From Quercus robur (taxonomy: Eukaryota; Streptophyta; Magnoliopsida; Fagales; Fagaceae): 64,000 nt of DNA. The stretch is taken from NCBI RefSeq assembly GCF_932294415.1, contig NC_065536.1, forward strand, positions 56,297,854 to 56,361,853, in the 5' to 3' direction. The position numbers and the translations under genes are program-made. How positions within the stretch are numbered: the stretch's first letter is position 1; each line of letters starts with the position of its first letter. The notes beneath the pieces are model-generated. The model had not been told where the DNA came from and searched no databases. It saw only the letters and a list, made by a program, of their open reading frames with translations. Shown in pieces: positions 24,001-35,641 of this stretch.

Positions 24001-25184
24001 CTTATCACTGCAAAGTGACAAATGAGTAAAGTTTGCAAATAAGTTCGTGTATAAGAAAGACATAGTGGTCCAGAAGATCAAATTTATATTAAACACCATT
24101 GATTTCTTTTGTTTTGTTTTATTGCATAAATCAAACTTTAGCATAATCAGCCAAAAAGGAAGTAATAAATACAGACTATTTCTAATGATGTCATTGATTA
24201 CTTCTAAAACGTAACAAGACAAGCAATTGTTTCCTTCAATTAGATTTAAAGAATTGAAGATATGTTCAAGGATAAAGTTTGATATTCAAATGGGATTTGA
24301 TCACCATCTTTAGTCTTTACCATATAGATGAGATTTGGATTGGAAGTATTGAGAAAGACAAGAACAAAATTTTCTAGTAGAGATTGCCAAGAGGCCAAGA
24401 CAGAATAACCATTTAAATTTGTTATCTTAGTCTAGTGGTTGTCTTAAAATTGAATTTCTATTATTTTATTTGGGACTGTCCCTTATAATTTAGGTCCATA
24501 TCCTTTATAATGTAAGGCACCAGACAAACTCTATGCTCTTTTTTCAGACAGGTTGGCCTAGCTGGGTACTAACAAAGTACCCAGAAAACAAAATAATTAT
24601 TAAACAACATATGCACTAGAATATGCAACAACAAAAATTATAATTATTAAATAGCTTTTTGTTATTCCAAAGTTTATGTGCAAGCATTCACGAGAGGCTG
24701 ACACCTAATATAATTGAGTTGGTGTGGCAGTGAAGATCACATTGCCAAAGTAACCAGGTTACCTAACATAATTGAGAAGTGTGCATGCATTGTCTATTCG
24801 TGTACATATACTTCATGTGTTCATTGTGCATGTAGGAAAAATTTGCAATGCACTTGAAATTGCTTTTATCAAAATATATGTTGAAGAAAATACGTGTGTG
24901 TGTGTTTTTTTTATGCTTATTATTGAGAATCTGATACAATATTATTGAGGGTGCAAGAAAATGCCAGTGCTGACTCCACTGACCAAGCCGAACCGTCCCA
25001 TTGGGGGGTCCATATGCTGATTCCCCCGTATAAATTTGGAAAGAGTTTTGCCTAAAATTAGGCGGTAAATTAGCCGAGTCGAATAACAAAAGTTCATAAT
25101 TATTAAAGTTGTTGAGTGATTGAATAATTGAAAGAGAAAAAAAAAAGTAAAAAGTAAAAAATAAAAGCAAGAAATTAAGGCTGG
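21075..25184. other. Intergenic DNA between the polygalacturonases, left part
   Basis: No gene is supported. 21600-21720 resembles one end of a MULE-type inverted repeat (GGCAAAAATAAATTTTTAGT) but no partner end was found. 21760-22080 is richer in GC and contains several GGCCCA words; it may be a transposon relic. GA-rich tracts lie at about 23328-23360. The segment 23500-23860 has an open frame of 66 codons that I do not recognise and that lacks a supporting context. The remainder is AT-rich with homopolymers. Confidence 0.5.
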
Positions 25185-26590
25185 CCTAATGCCTATACCC
25201 ACAAATGTAAACCCTTGCGTATTTGCTATGAAGTAATGGAACTTTACAATTAACCCACTTTAAAATTTATTTCAAACAAAGAACTAAGCCCAAGCTCATT
25301 TTCAAATTAGATTAGTATGTGTTCAAGTTTGTTGGGTTCATTTTCTTGTCAAATAAGCTGGAGTTTGTTCACTAATTAGTATTTGAATTTTTTTTCCCAT
25401 ATATATATAAATATAGCAAATATTACAAATATTAAGAAACTTGTAGCTCAATTAGTTGACACCTCTTGATATTTTCAAAATGAGACATTTAGGGTTTGAA
25501 TTTTTCCTCCCTTAATTATCAAATTATTATAAATAAATAAAAAGTAAATACTACTATTAAAATTTTTTATCCCTTAAAAAATCTATGCTAATAATTAATT
25601 GCTAACTAAATTGTAATTGAATTTTTATGGGGGGATTTGAAATTATATTATTTGAGTTAATTATATATTTCATCTCCTAATTTGCTTGTGACAAGTCCTA
25701 GGATTACTACAAGTTCGTTGACCGCATACGGGTGATCGATGATCCATCTTGCTGACGAATTCCATGATAATTTACTACAAAATGGATTATTTATAATTGC
25801 CCTCCTACCTAGGGACAAATTCTTGACTCTACCGTGCCTAAAACCCTGATCAAAACCTACTGATTGAACTCTCATTATAAATATCAAACACCATGCCGTC
25901 CATCTCTACCTTTCAAAGTTAAGCCCTAATGCCTACACCCATAACAGTAAACTCCTAAGGGCGGGCTACGTTTATTTGCTATAGAAGTAATAGAATTTCT
26001 TTTTACAATGAACCCAAACTAGAATTTATTTTGAACAAGAACTAAGCCTGAGTTTATTTCCAAATTAGATAATATGTTCAAACTTACTTAGTTCATATTG
26101 TTGTCAAACAAGCTTGAGTTTGTTCACCAATTAGTATTTAATTAACTTACTCTTTTCCTATATAGATTGAGTTCAAATTGCACATGGTGTAATTCTAATC
26201 AATATTACACTACCCAATAACTCGTTATTAAATTCATATTTTGAAAATTTTACCATTAAATTATATGTGCTACATGTTCTTAATTGGCATGTCAATTTTC
26301 ATGCTAATAAGACATTATAGAAATACCAATAGACTTATTACTCAACTAGTTACGACAAGTCCTAGCATTAGCACAAGTTCGTTGACGGCGTAAGCGCGTA
26401 AGGGTAATTCATCTTGATCATGATTTCCATGATAATTTACGAGAAAATAACTATTTATATTTGCCCTCCTACTTAAGGACAAATTCTTGACTCTACCATG
26501 CCTAAAACCGGCCTGATCAAAACCTACCGATAGAACTCTAATTATAAATATCAAACACCTTGCCTTCCATCCCTACCTTAATTTCAAAGC
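25185..26590. repeat. Tandem duplication of a roughly 700-base unit
   Basis: The unit starting CTAATGCCTATACCCACAAA near 25187 recurs from about 25927 (CTAATGCCTACACCCATAAC). Matching blocks follow in the same order: the AAGCTxGAGTTTGTTCAC region (25360 and 26115), then ACAAGTCCTAGxATTAxxAC to ATTATAAATATCAAACACC (about 25690-25895 and 26352-26560). The copies are diverged by substitutions and small indels, so the duplication is old. Each copy ends in a TATAAATA-like word followed by a C/T-rich leader-like segment, which looks like a duplicated promoter without its gene. No long open frame follows either copy. Confidence 0.7.
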
Positions 26591-28720
26591 TTGAAAGAGA
26601 TCCTGAATTCAATGCATTGTACTTGTGAATGTAATTCTTCTGTCATTTGATAGAAATTATATCCGACAAACAGTCAAATGATATCGGATTGGCATTATTG
26701 GACCTCACACCTCAGTTGGAATATAGGTTGGAGCCAAAACTTTTTTGTAACATTGATTAGATTACATAATTCCTTCTGGGGTTTGGATCTTTTATCATTT
26801 TGGAAAAAGAAGAAGAAAAAAGAAACACAAGCTTACTAGGCAAACAAACATATAATTAATTAAGAATTGCAATAAGCTTTAATTATTTTCTTATCTCAGC
26901 TCTCATTTCTATTTGGCCAAATCTCTACGGTGGATTCGTACAGATGGTACTTGAAAGGACCCCAGATCTCGTCAATAAGGAAAATTACAACTTCCAAAAT
27001 TTAATGGTGCATGTGTATACACAGTGAGCCCTAATCATAAACGAAATTGTGGTTGTCATTGGGACTTAATTACCAAAAAAAAAGGCTAATTGTATGAATG
27101 TGAAATTGCATGTGCCTTAGATTATGGGTAATGTTTGGCTACAGAGAAAGAAAAGAAAAAGGATGAAATTTTTTTATAATTAAATTTCTGGTCATGTCAA
27201 TCCTAGCTTGAACTCTTTCGTTTCTTAAAAAATAAAATATTATGGACTTTTTGGGGGTATTTGGTAGAGAAGTTTGAGTAATGTTGTTTGAGTGTTTTTT
27301 CTATATGTGTGGGTGAAAAAAGTGTGTAAATGTGTTTGAAATGTTCAAAAGGTTGCTCAAAATAGGCTACCAAACGGGTCCTTTGTCACTTACTTATAGA
27401 GAAGTAAATTTTTTAGCTCATAATATTTCGGCTTGATTTTGTGTCTTGCTATGCCTGGAGTTTATTCCTACTGTCACCTTCACCTCGTTTTGGTTTTTCC
27501 TGAGGTAGATTTGGTACTAACTACTAACTACCAAGTATTAGGTTAACTATCAAACGTCTTGTAGCTTCAATATTAACATATTTCCATGCAGTACTTGGAG
27601 GTTCAGGGGAGAAAAAGTTTGAGTTGTGAGATTACCTATATATTGTAACTATCTTAAAAAAAAATAAAAATAAAAAGTATTAGGTCAAGTATTTCTTTGT
27701 ATACATTGTATAGACAATTTACATACAATAATTTACAGAGATAATTTGGTGATATGATGAAAATATGTTTCATTTTTTTTAAAAATAAAATGTTATTCAG
27801 AAAAGAAAAAAGAAAAATGTGACTTAGACAAAGAATTTTATTTATTTATTTTTTAAGTGAGAGAGAATATGGGTCAAGTGGTGGATGGTCACTACTGTTG
27901 GTCAAGAAGTATGGATTGAAAAATAGGCCAAGTGGAAGAGGAAGAAACAGAAAAAGTCTCTGAAATATATTAGGGCTCTCAAAGTGGTGGTCCGTGATAT
28001 TGCTTGGATGGCTTTTTGTTGGCCATGAATTGAGGCTTTTGTAATACAAACAAAACTTGTGGGGACGAATACACTGTTGTCTTTCTAAATTTAGGAATCC
28101 AATTGATCAGATCATTCGTATAAAATACAAGCGAAAACGGTCTTCCAACTGAAACCCTTCACATATTCACATGCTTCATTCTTTTTTTTTGCTGAATGTA
28201 GTCACATGCTTCATTCACAACAAAAAAGTCCACAACTATATATTAAAAATTAAAATCTGCTAAAATAATTAACAACACTGATGAGAAAACCCACCATTGA
28301 GAGAAGCTTCAGAATTCAGATCAAATTTATTGCACCGATTTTTGTGCTTTGAAAAAATTATCAGTATGTTTCCTATAGCTTCAAATTCTAGAATGATCCG
28401 TGACCACTTTTCCAAAAGGTTAATTTGAATATATGGGAGTGTGTGTTTTAAGTTTTAGCCATTTCTAGCTAGGACTAAAAGTTCATCAAAAGTTGCATTT
28501 CTTGTACGGTCATGTTCTTTTGTTTTTGTTGTTCCTTTTTTCAGCATGAATATATATATATATATTCCTAAAATATTGAGAAGGAAATGTTATGGGCCAT
28601 ATGATATGATTGGTGGATGACATTTTGATGAGCGTGCCTTCACGGTCACCGCTCAACCACAAACTATCAAGGATTAAGAGAGAGAGTGTAAGCTATGTCT
28701 AAAAATGAGTCTTGATGGTT
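26591..28720. other. AT-rich intergenic DNA with a possible small MITE
   Basis: At 27250-27386 the edges GGGGGTATTTGGTAGAGAAG and AGGCTACCAAACGGGTCC are roughly inverted, as in small hAT-type MITEs that begin with a TTTGGTAG motif; the call is weak. Nothing else is recognised in the interval. A short T-run flanked by repeated TCACATGCTTCATTC (about 28166 and 28201) looks like another tiny insertion. Confidence 0.45.
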
Positions 28721-28724
28721 TTTA

Positions 28725-29325
28725 TTAGGGTAAAGTTTTTTTTTTTCTCTAAAAAGCGGTCATTTTATTTTTGATCTCTCAAATTTGGAGTAAATGTGAT
28801 TTTAGTGCTTCAAATTTTAAAAGCTTGGATTTGATCTTTGAAATTTTAAAATGAAACAATTTTGTCAATCTATCTATGGGTTGAATCAAATTTGATCAAT
28901 TAATTATGAGGTTGGTTCGATTTTGATCCTTTAAGGTTGGACTTTTTTTGTTTTTGTTTGGAGAAGAAATATGTGGTTAGACTTGGTTGAATTTGATTCA
29001 TAATTAAAAAAATGGGATTCCCATTATTAAAAAAAAAAAAGTTAGTTCCATTTTGATCCTCTAAGGTTGGACTTTTTCTGGTTGGGAGAAGAAATATGTG
29101 GTTAGACTTAGTTGAATTTGATTCATAATTAAAAAAATGGGATTCCCGTTAAAAAAAGAGATGTCTTGGGGCAAGTTGGTATCCCATTAGTACATGTAAA
29201 CAAAATAATAGATCAAGAGACCAAATTGTTTCTTTAAATTTTTTTTTTTTTAAATCAGAACTAAATTGGAATATTTTTTAATTTAAGGAATCACAATCAA
29301 ACATATATTAAACTTCAGGTACGAA
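28725..29325. repeat. Diverged fold-back element with an internal tandem duplication
   Basis: The left part (around ATGAAACAATTTTGTCAATC, 28850) and the right part (around AGAGACCAAATTGTTTC, 29215) are approximate reverse complements over roughly 100 bases, suggesting an eroded long-inverted-repeat transposon. Between them a unit of about 120 bases is duplicated in tandem (about 28917-29040 and 29041-29155), both copies containing GAAGAAATATGTGGTTAGAC and AAAAAAATGGGATTCCC. The outer limits and target duplication are not clear. Confidence 0.4.
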
Positions 29326-30604
29326 CAATATAATTTATTTATTTTATCAATATAACAAAATATGCTTTTACTACCCATGAGATGCATATTCAGTATTAAT
29401 TCAGGTAGGATGTAAATAAAGAGTATTCGACAACTCTAATTGTAACTAGTTTAACATGGTGCTTATATATTGACAATATTGTCACTTCTTGGCAATATGA
29501 TGCTACAATCATGACAAATTGTTGGTTGTTAGCAACAAAACTTAAACTTAGAATCCAAGAATACTCACATTTTATAAGCCGCCCTGCATTACTTTTAGGT
29601 GCTTGAAAAGTGCCTCTTTAATTGATTATTTGTCTCAATATAGTTACAAACTTGATTAACAATTCCTCACACATCGCTATAATATAAAGTTTTAGATATT
29701 GGTGCAATAGATACATAATGACACTGAATATGACAACAGTCCAACCAATTCATAGTTTTAGATCTTAATAATATTATCATAGAAGAAAAGGAGGTGTAAA
29801 AAAAGTGTTACGGAATTTTCATGCAACTGGTTCTCAGATGTGACTAAACGCAATTGTCAATTTTTCATCGTTTTCTTTATTGTTTGCCAGTATAGATCAA
29901 TGTCACATTATAATATTCTGAGCAATATATATTTTTTCCCAATCTAGTAGTACAACTAAAAGCTCGAACCTTTTCATGCCTTGGTTGGTTACTGAAACAT
30001 TTTCCCTAATTAATAATGGAGCACTAGGAAACCCTAATCATATCTATGCATGGAGTTCACGAGAGGACCCAAAGTTCACGAGCATATAAACACAAAAGGA
30101 CGGCTAAGAAGGTCGTACTCAGAAGCCCCATCGTTTTAATTGTCTTATTTCATATAATTCACTCATTGTTGTCACAAGAGATAAAATAAATAAATAAAAT
30201 AAAATAAAAGTGATGCAACTCAAGGCAAATTGGTATTAATTTTATTTTTTTAATGTGAATTAAAAAAGTGACTGAGTTTAAGAATTAAAACACGCATGAG
30301 CTGTCCCATGGTGTAGGAGAAATAGAAGAGATCTATAATTATATATATTCAAAAGTACTAATGCAGAATATTTAAATTCAAATAGGGTATAAAAATTTCA
30401 CTTTAAGAATATCATATTTCATTTTTAAGTTCATTTGAAGCACTTTAATTTATTTTTTTTTTAAATTTATTGTAGATTAATATAGTTATTATAACGTATA
30501 TAACCGCCAAATGAAAAGGAAATAGTCTTATTTAACGACAACAAATCATCATAGCCAATGCTGGCAATGCATATAAAATTTCTGACCCTATATAATAATA
30601 ATAA
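29326..30604. other. AT-rich intergenic DNA, nothing recognised
   Basis: No coding frame, RNA gene signature or transposon terminus was seen in this interval. Confidence 0.55.
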
Positions 30605-31105
30605 CTAGCCTCTGACCACGTGCGTGCTCAGAGGCTCTTCTATTTTTTGGGTAAAGATTAATAATTTTCATTTATTATAATTTGAGATTTCTACTTTTAC
30701 TAATCACAAAAAAAAAAAAAAAAAAAAAAAAAAAAACGTGAGGTGAGTTTTGTAGATTGGAGGAGTTTTAAAACTAACAAAAGAGTGATCCTATTTTGTA
30801 GAGTTAGAGAGTAAAAGTGAGAATTTAAATTAACATAAAAATAGGAGTTTATTAGAAGTAAGAAGGCGTTTCAACGTAGAAATATAAATTTATTATTTTT
30901 GTCAATTTATTATTTTAACCCCATTTTTAAATTTTAGGTAGGGGTATTTTTGACAATAAAAAAAACAATAACTAACTTTATTTTGCCAATTTACTATTTT
31001 AACCCCATATTTAAGTTGTTAGTTAATTAATTTAGGGGTATTTTTGACAGGAAAAAAAGCAATAACTAACTTTCTGAACACTGTTAATATATAATAATAA
31101 TAATA
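30605..31105 (-). mobile_element. Helitron-like element, 3' terminus clear
   Basis: Read on the minus strand, the sequence ends in a perfect 8-base-pair hairpin (GCCTCTGA at 30635-30628 pairing with TCAGAGGC at 30615-30608, 12-base loop) running directly into CTAG with a T after it. This is the expected Helitron 3' end: a hairpin followed by CTRR, inserted between A and T. The other end probably lies near 31085-31110, where the minus strand reads ATATTAACAGTGTTCAGAAAG, but the TAA microsatellite hides the exact 5' terminus. Inside, about 85 bases are duplicated (AGGGGTATTTTTGACA twice, 30940 and 31034). There is no Rep/helicase, so it is non-autonomous. Confidence 0.6.
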
Positions 31106-31117
31106 ATAATATAGTTA

Positions 31118-32204
31118 GAGCATTTGCAGCAGTGTAGCTATAATACTATAATGCTAAAATTTAGCTCCACAAACATAAAAACCTTGCTGCAGCAGTAGAG
31201 CTAAATCTAAAAAATTTAGCTCCATTACTACAGTGCACATTTATAAATAGATGTGCACTGTTCATAACATTTAAAAGAAAAAAATATTATTTTATTAAAT
31301 TTCTCTCTCCTCTTCTATTAAAAAAATATTTTTTCCTTTTTCTTTCTTTTCTCTCTCTCTCTCTCTCCGGCTTCTCTTCTTTCTTCCTCTTTCCTTCTCA
31401 TTTTTTTTTCTCTCCCTCGTCTACTCTCTGCTTCGCCATTTCCGATCTTCATCATTTTGGATCTTCATCATTGTCAATCTTCATCATCGATCTTCATCGT
31501 CGTCACCCAGTTGCCGTCCCACGCCGCTGACCCATCTCGCCTTCATCGAACTCAAGCGCGCCACGGACCCATCGAAACTCTATGCTCGGTCAAGGCAACA
31601 ATAAAACGACGCCATGATCGGCGACGGCGGGAATTCTGGGTTCATGGGTTTTGGATTGCTGGGTTTTTGGGTGTTTGATTTTTTTTTTTTTTTTTTTTTT
31701 TGTTGGGTTTGGTTGTGATTGTGGATTGTGGTTGAAATGGCGGTTTGGTGGCTGTGTTGGTGGTGGTTTGGTAGCTGTGGTTGTGGTTGCCGTGGGCTGT
31801 GTTGGTGGTTGTGGCTGTGTTGGTGGTGGTTTGATTTTTTTTTTTTTTTTTTTTTTTTTTCTTTTCTTGCCGTGGGCTGTGTTGGGTTATGGTTGTGGCT
31901 GTGTTGGTGGTGGTCACATGAAGGTTGTTGCCGTGGGCTGTGGTTGTCACATGAAGGTTGTTGCTGGTGGAGTGTGTGGTTGTGATAATTGTGTATAGTG
32001 AATATATTATTTTATTATAGTGAGATGGATTATTTTATTGTAGTAGTTATATTATTTTATTGTGATGTTTATATTATTTTATTGTGTTAAAAGCTAAAAT
32101 AAATCCACTGCTGCAGCATGTGTGTAGGTAAAATAGATAAAGTAACTTTTGGTGGAGCTAAAAATAGATAAAGTAACTTTTTAGCTCCATTGCTGTGGAT
32201 GTTC
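31118..32204. mobile_element. Non-autonomous TIR DNA transposon
   Basis: The left end reads GAGCATTTGCAGCAGTGTAG and the right end, reverse-complemented, GAACATCCACAGCAATGGAG; both continue into GCTA and further related AAATTTAGCTCC / AGTTACTTTATC motifs. The flanking bases read TA on both sides (TTA left, TAA right), so the target duplication is short and ambiguous and the superfamily is open (PIF/Harbinger-like is one option). The interior is unusually GC-richer at 31430-31640 and may be captured DNA. Further in are G/T-rich tandem repeats (GTGGTTGTGGCTGTGTTGGT type) interrupted by T-runs. No transposase is present. Confidence 0.65.
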
Positions 32205-34077
32205 TAAGAAGTCTGGTATATTGCTGAGCAAGCAGCAAAGATTGTCTAGCCTCAAAACTTCAATTTTTTTATATTTATTTATGTTGTTTCTTATATATAT
32301 TTACAAATCACATGTACAATTACTAATAAAACTACTACTATACAACTACAAAAAATAATAATGTATAAAATAAATACAACTACAAATAAAAATAAAAATA
32401 ACATCATCAACAATATTCAACAAGAAGGGTTTTTTTCTTTTTCTTTTTCTTTTTTTGGGTTCAATCCCTTTGGAATTCCCACAAATCAAAACATGGGGAT
32501 TCTTGTCGAAGCACAAGCACAGAGAGAGAGAGATCATGTTTGATGTGGATTCTTATATTGAGAGAAAGTGACTGGTGGCAGAGAGGTCAAAGACTCAAAA
32601 GAAAGAAACCTTGGAGGGCGATGAAAAATGAGGTGTATTTCCACACAGAAAACAGGGCCTGGTGATTTTTCCAGAAGCTCTGAGTGAACAAAAAGAAACT
32701 AACACAAATGATGATGTTTGCATAAAATATTCCAACTGCGCATTCCCATCCTTTTCTTCTAATTTCAGAGGGTACCTATGTCATATTATTCTTTCTTTTT
32801 GGTCAAAATTTCATATCATTCTCAAATAAACAGGAAAAGTAATATTGCATTTACACTTTAATGTTTGACTAACCTTCTTAAATCCTTAGAGCATTTTGCG
32901 GGAGTAAAACCCCCAATTTGCTAAAATAGCCACCGAACATCTAAAAAAGAGCTCCATCTAGGAATGTATACGGTATACCTAAATTTTTTTACAACGTGTG
33001 AATAGTTTCTTATATGTAGAATTTACTATTTATGAGTTTGTAAACTAAAATAATATATTTTATTCAATTTTTTTTCTTTCTCTCTCACTTTTTGTCTCAC
33101 TCACTTTATATTTATATTATTATTTGATAGAATGGTTTATATTATTTTAATGAGTTTTATGTAAAAATAGAAACGGTGATATTGGGTGAGTTATAAAATG
33201 AAATGATAAAATAAATAAAGTGGTGTTTGAAGATGTAGAATAGAGTTTTTTTTTTTGTATCCTCATATGCTAGTGCTCTTATTGCAACACTTCATAGTAA
33301 ACAACCAAAATCTCCATCTCATATCACAAATGTCTATATGATCTGTGATCATTCATGGAAAGTCGATAATCAATTGTTTTTTCTGTACACGCATGGAAAA
33401 AACAACTAAAATAGTGAGTTGAAGACAAGATTTTGAGTTAATTATATATGTGATTATGTTCTCTCTCACAGTATAATGTAGCAACATAATCACTGCTACT
33501 GAGTTCTGAGCTGTAAGAAATCTCAGCTTTAGCTTCGGATTAATTTAGGATTCCAACTCACTGACTGCACTTTCATGTGACTGTGGTATAGCCTGGTAGG
33601 TTAAAGAAACACTTTAAGTGGTCCTTTTTGATGAACAAAGATTTCAGGGTTATTCGTTCAATTCACTCAAATCCCAATCTTCAAAAGCAGATAGCCCGAT
33701 TCCACAGTTTTTCCGTACTTTACATAATTGATGTTATAAAAGTACACCACTTTTTGAATCCTGCTAGAACAAATCACAATCTTTCTTGTTTGTCCTTTTT
33801 AATCGGTATCTCTTCATCAGAGTTGTACTCTGCAAACAGGTATATTAAACATGTGATCTGAAAACATAAAAGGCTATTTCTTAAAAAAAAAGTTCTTGAA
33901 TTAAATTATTATTGATTAGACATATACACCATACCACTTGTATCTTATTTTTGGTTACTATTATTGAATGAATAATACATCATACAGCAAAACTATGGGC
34001 GCATGAAGGTTTCCTTCAAGTACCATAGGCAGTTTCGAGCTGTATACTATTTTTCCCTTTTATGTATTGGAAAAAAA
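32205..34077. other. Intergenic DNA, no gene recognised
   Basis: The 32400-32770 stretch is less AT-rich and has the look of a transcribed leader or decayed exon, but no protein family is recognisable in any frame. The rest is AT-rich. Open frames of 60-77 codons here lack any support. Confidence 0.5.
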
Positions 34078-34320
34078 ATGTTACAGCATATTCATAATGT
34101 TTTCCCAATAAAACTTAAGTACCGAGTTGTTATTCACTGTTTGGATTTTTTAAATTAAAATCAATAACAACTTATCATTTATAATTTGTTATAAAAGTAT
34201 AATGAAAAATGTTATATCCACAACAAAACTTAAGTAACGAGTTGTTATTGATTGTTTGAATTTTTCAAATTAAAACCTATAACAACTTATCATTTATGAT
34301 TTATTATAAACAATATCACT
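34078..34320. mobile_element. MULE-type MITE relic, tandemly doubled
   Basis: The motifs AACAAAACTTAAGTAACGAG, TTGTTATTxxxTGTTTG and ATAACAACTTATCATTT appear twice about 117 bases apart. They match the same small family found three more times at 59.5-61.1 kb (CCACAATATTTTxACAAxAAAT ends). Here one copy seems to be duplicated or chimeric and its ends are eroded. Confidence 0.5.
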
Positions 34321-35641
34321 TTTTAGTAAAAAAAAAATCAAAATTTAGATAGCCACATATTTTCTCGGAGGCAGTTTCTTTCAGTTACTTTTTTTTTTTT
34401 ACATTCTTTCTCTTTCTCTTTCTTCCATCATTGGGAAATAGGAATTTTTTTGCTTGAACAAAAGGGAATAGGGGAGGAGAAACAAAAACTTCACATTTGT
34501 GATAACAAAGCAGCCTCAAGTTTTTTTCTTAGCCATATGGGTGCGGGGTTAAGAAGACAAAGTACAAAAAGTCTTAGCCCGTGAAGGGTGCATGTGACCG
34601 TGTAGAGCTGTTATAATCAGTGCCGGCCCTTGACACCTCATTACATTAGACCCACTCACGTGCCGCTTTTTGGCTTTTACATCCAATGCTAAATTATTAT
34701 ATAAATAACATTAAAATATGTATATCATATGAGTAATGCCAAAGAAAATTTGGGAAACATAAAACTTAGGGGCAAAAAAAACTTCATCGATGTATGGTTT
34801 AGAAGAAATTGTGTGCACTTCACTCATTTACATAATTTCTTAAATAGAAATATAGAACCAAAAAAAAAAAAAAAAAAAAAAGTTGAATATGCTAATTAAT
34901 AAGCATTTGCTAATCCACAATTGGTGAGCCACACTATTTTCATAATGGAATGAAAGGTTTTTTCCTTCAAATTTTAGTTTATTATGATGAACTTTCTTCT
35001 TAATCAAGATTGTTGTGTCAAGCTTTGAGCTGGAAAGAAAATGAAAACTCTCATACCACGATAGGTACATTTGGCTTTCATTGTTATGAATTATGATAAC
35101 AAAGTCTATATGTGTCAATAAACTGGCATTCCATCCAATCCTTAGTATTTGTGTGAGAGTGAGACCGCAAGTTCATGATCCTGCTAGTACTGCTATCTAG
35201 TATGTGTGTGAGTTACTTTATCATTAGAAAAAACAAAAATATAAAACACAAAGCTTGGCATATACTGATAATTGATTAACGACGTGTTGGGTCAAACAAA
35301 ATGGATGAATCACATGCCAATCACATATCGACATGTGGCTAAATGGGACCCTGTTGTTGAGCTAAAACAAATTCCAACCAAAATTCACATAAAAGATAAC
35401 AAGATAATTAATAAACGAGAAAAGAAAAAAAAAAATGAAGGAATTAAAGAATGAAACGTAAATGCCTATACCAATATCAAAACTTTATCTCTGCTTATGT
35501 CTGCACAATACTGTTCAGCTTTGGAGTTCTCTTCCTATTTAAACACAACCATCACTCATTTTGGCTATCTGAAGAATCTCTCTCTCCCTCTCTGTCTCTC
35601 TCTCTCTCTCACACACACAAACACACACATTTGTGCTAAAC
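34321..35641 (+). promoter_or_regulatory. Upstream region and 5' UTR of the second polygalacturonase gene
   Basis: A candidate TATA element, CTATTTAAAC at about 35535-35544, lies about 100 bases before the start codon at 35642. It is followed by a CT microsatellite (35578-35610) passing into an AC-rich run (35611-35629), a common type of plant 5' leader. Upstream, the interval is AT-rich with no recognised gene; poly-A runs lie at 34860-34880. Confidence 0.5.

Noticed and set aside
31642-31998. Open frames of 86-115 codons rich in Thr/Asn (minus) or Gly/Val/Trp (plus)
   Set aside because: Low-complexity translation of GT-rich repeats and T-runs inside a TIR transposon.
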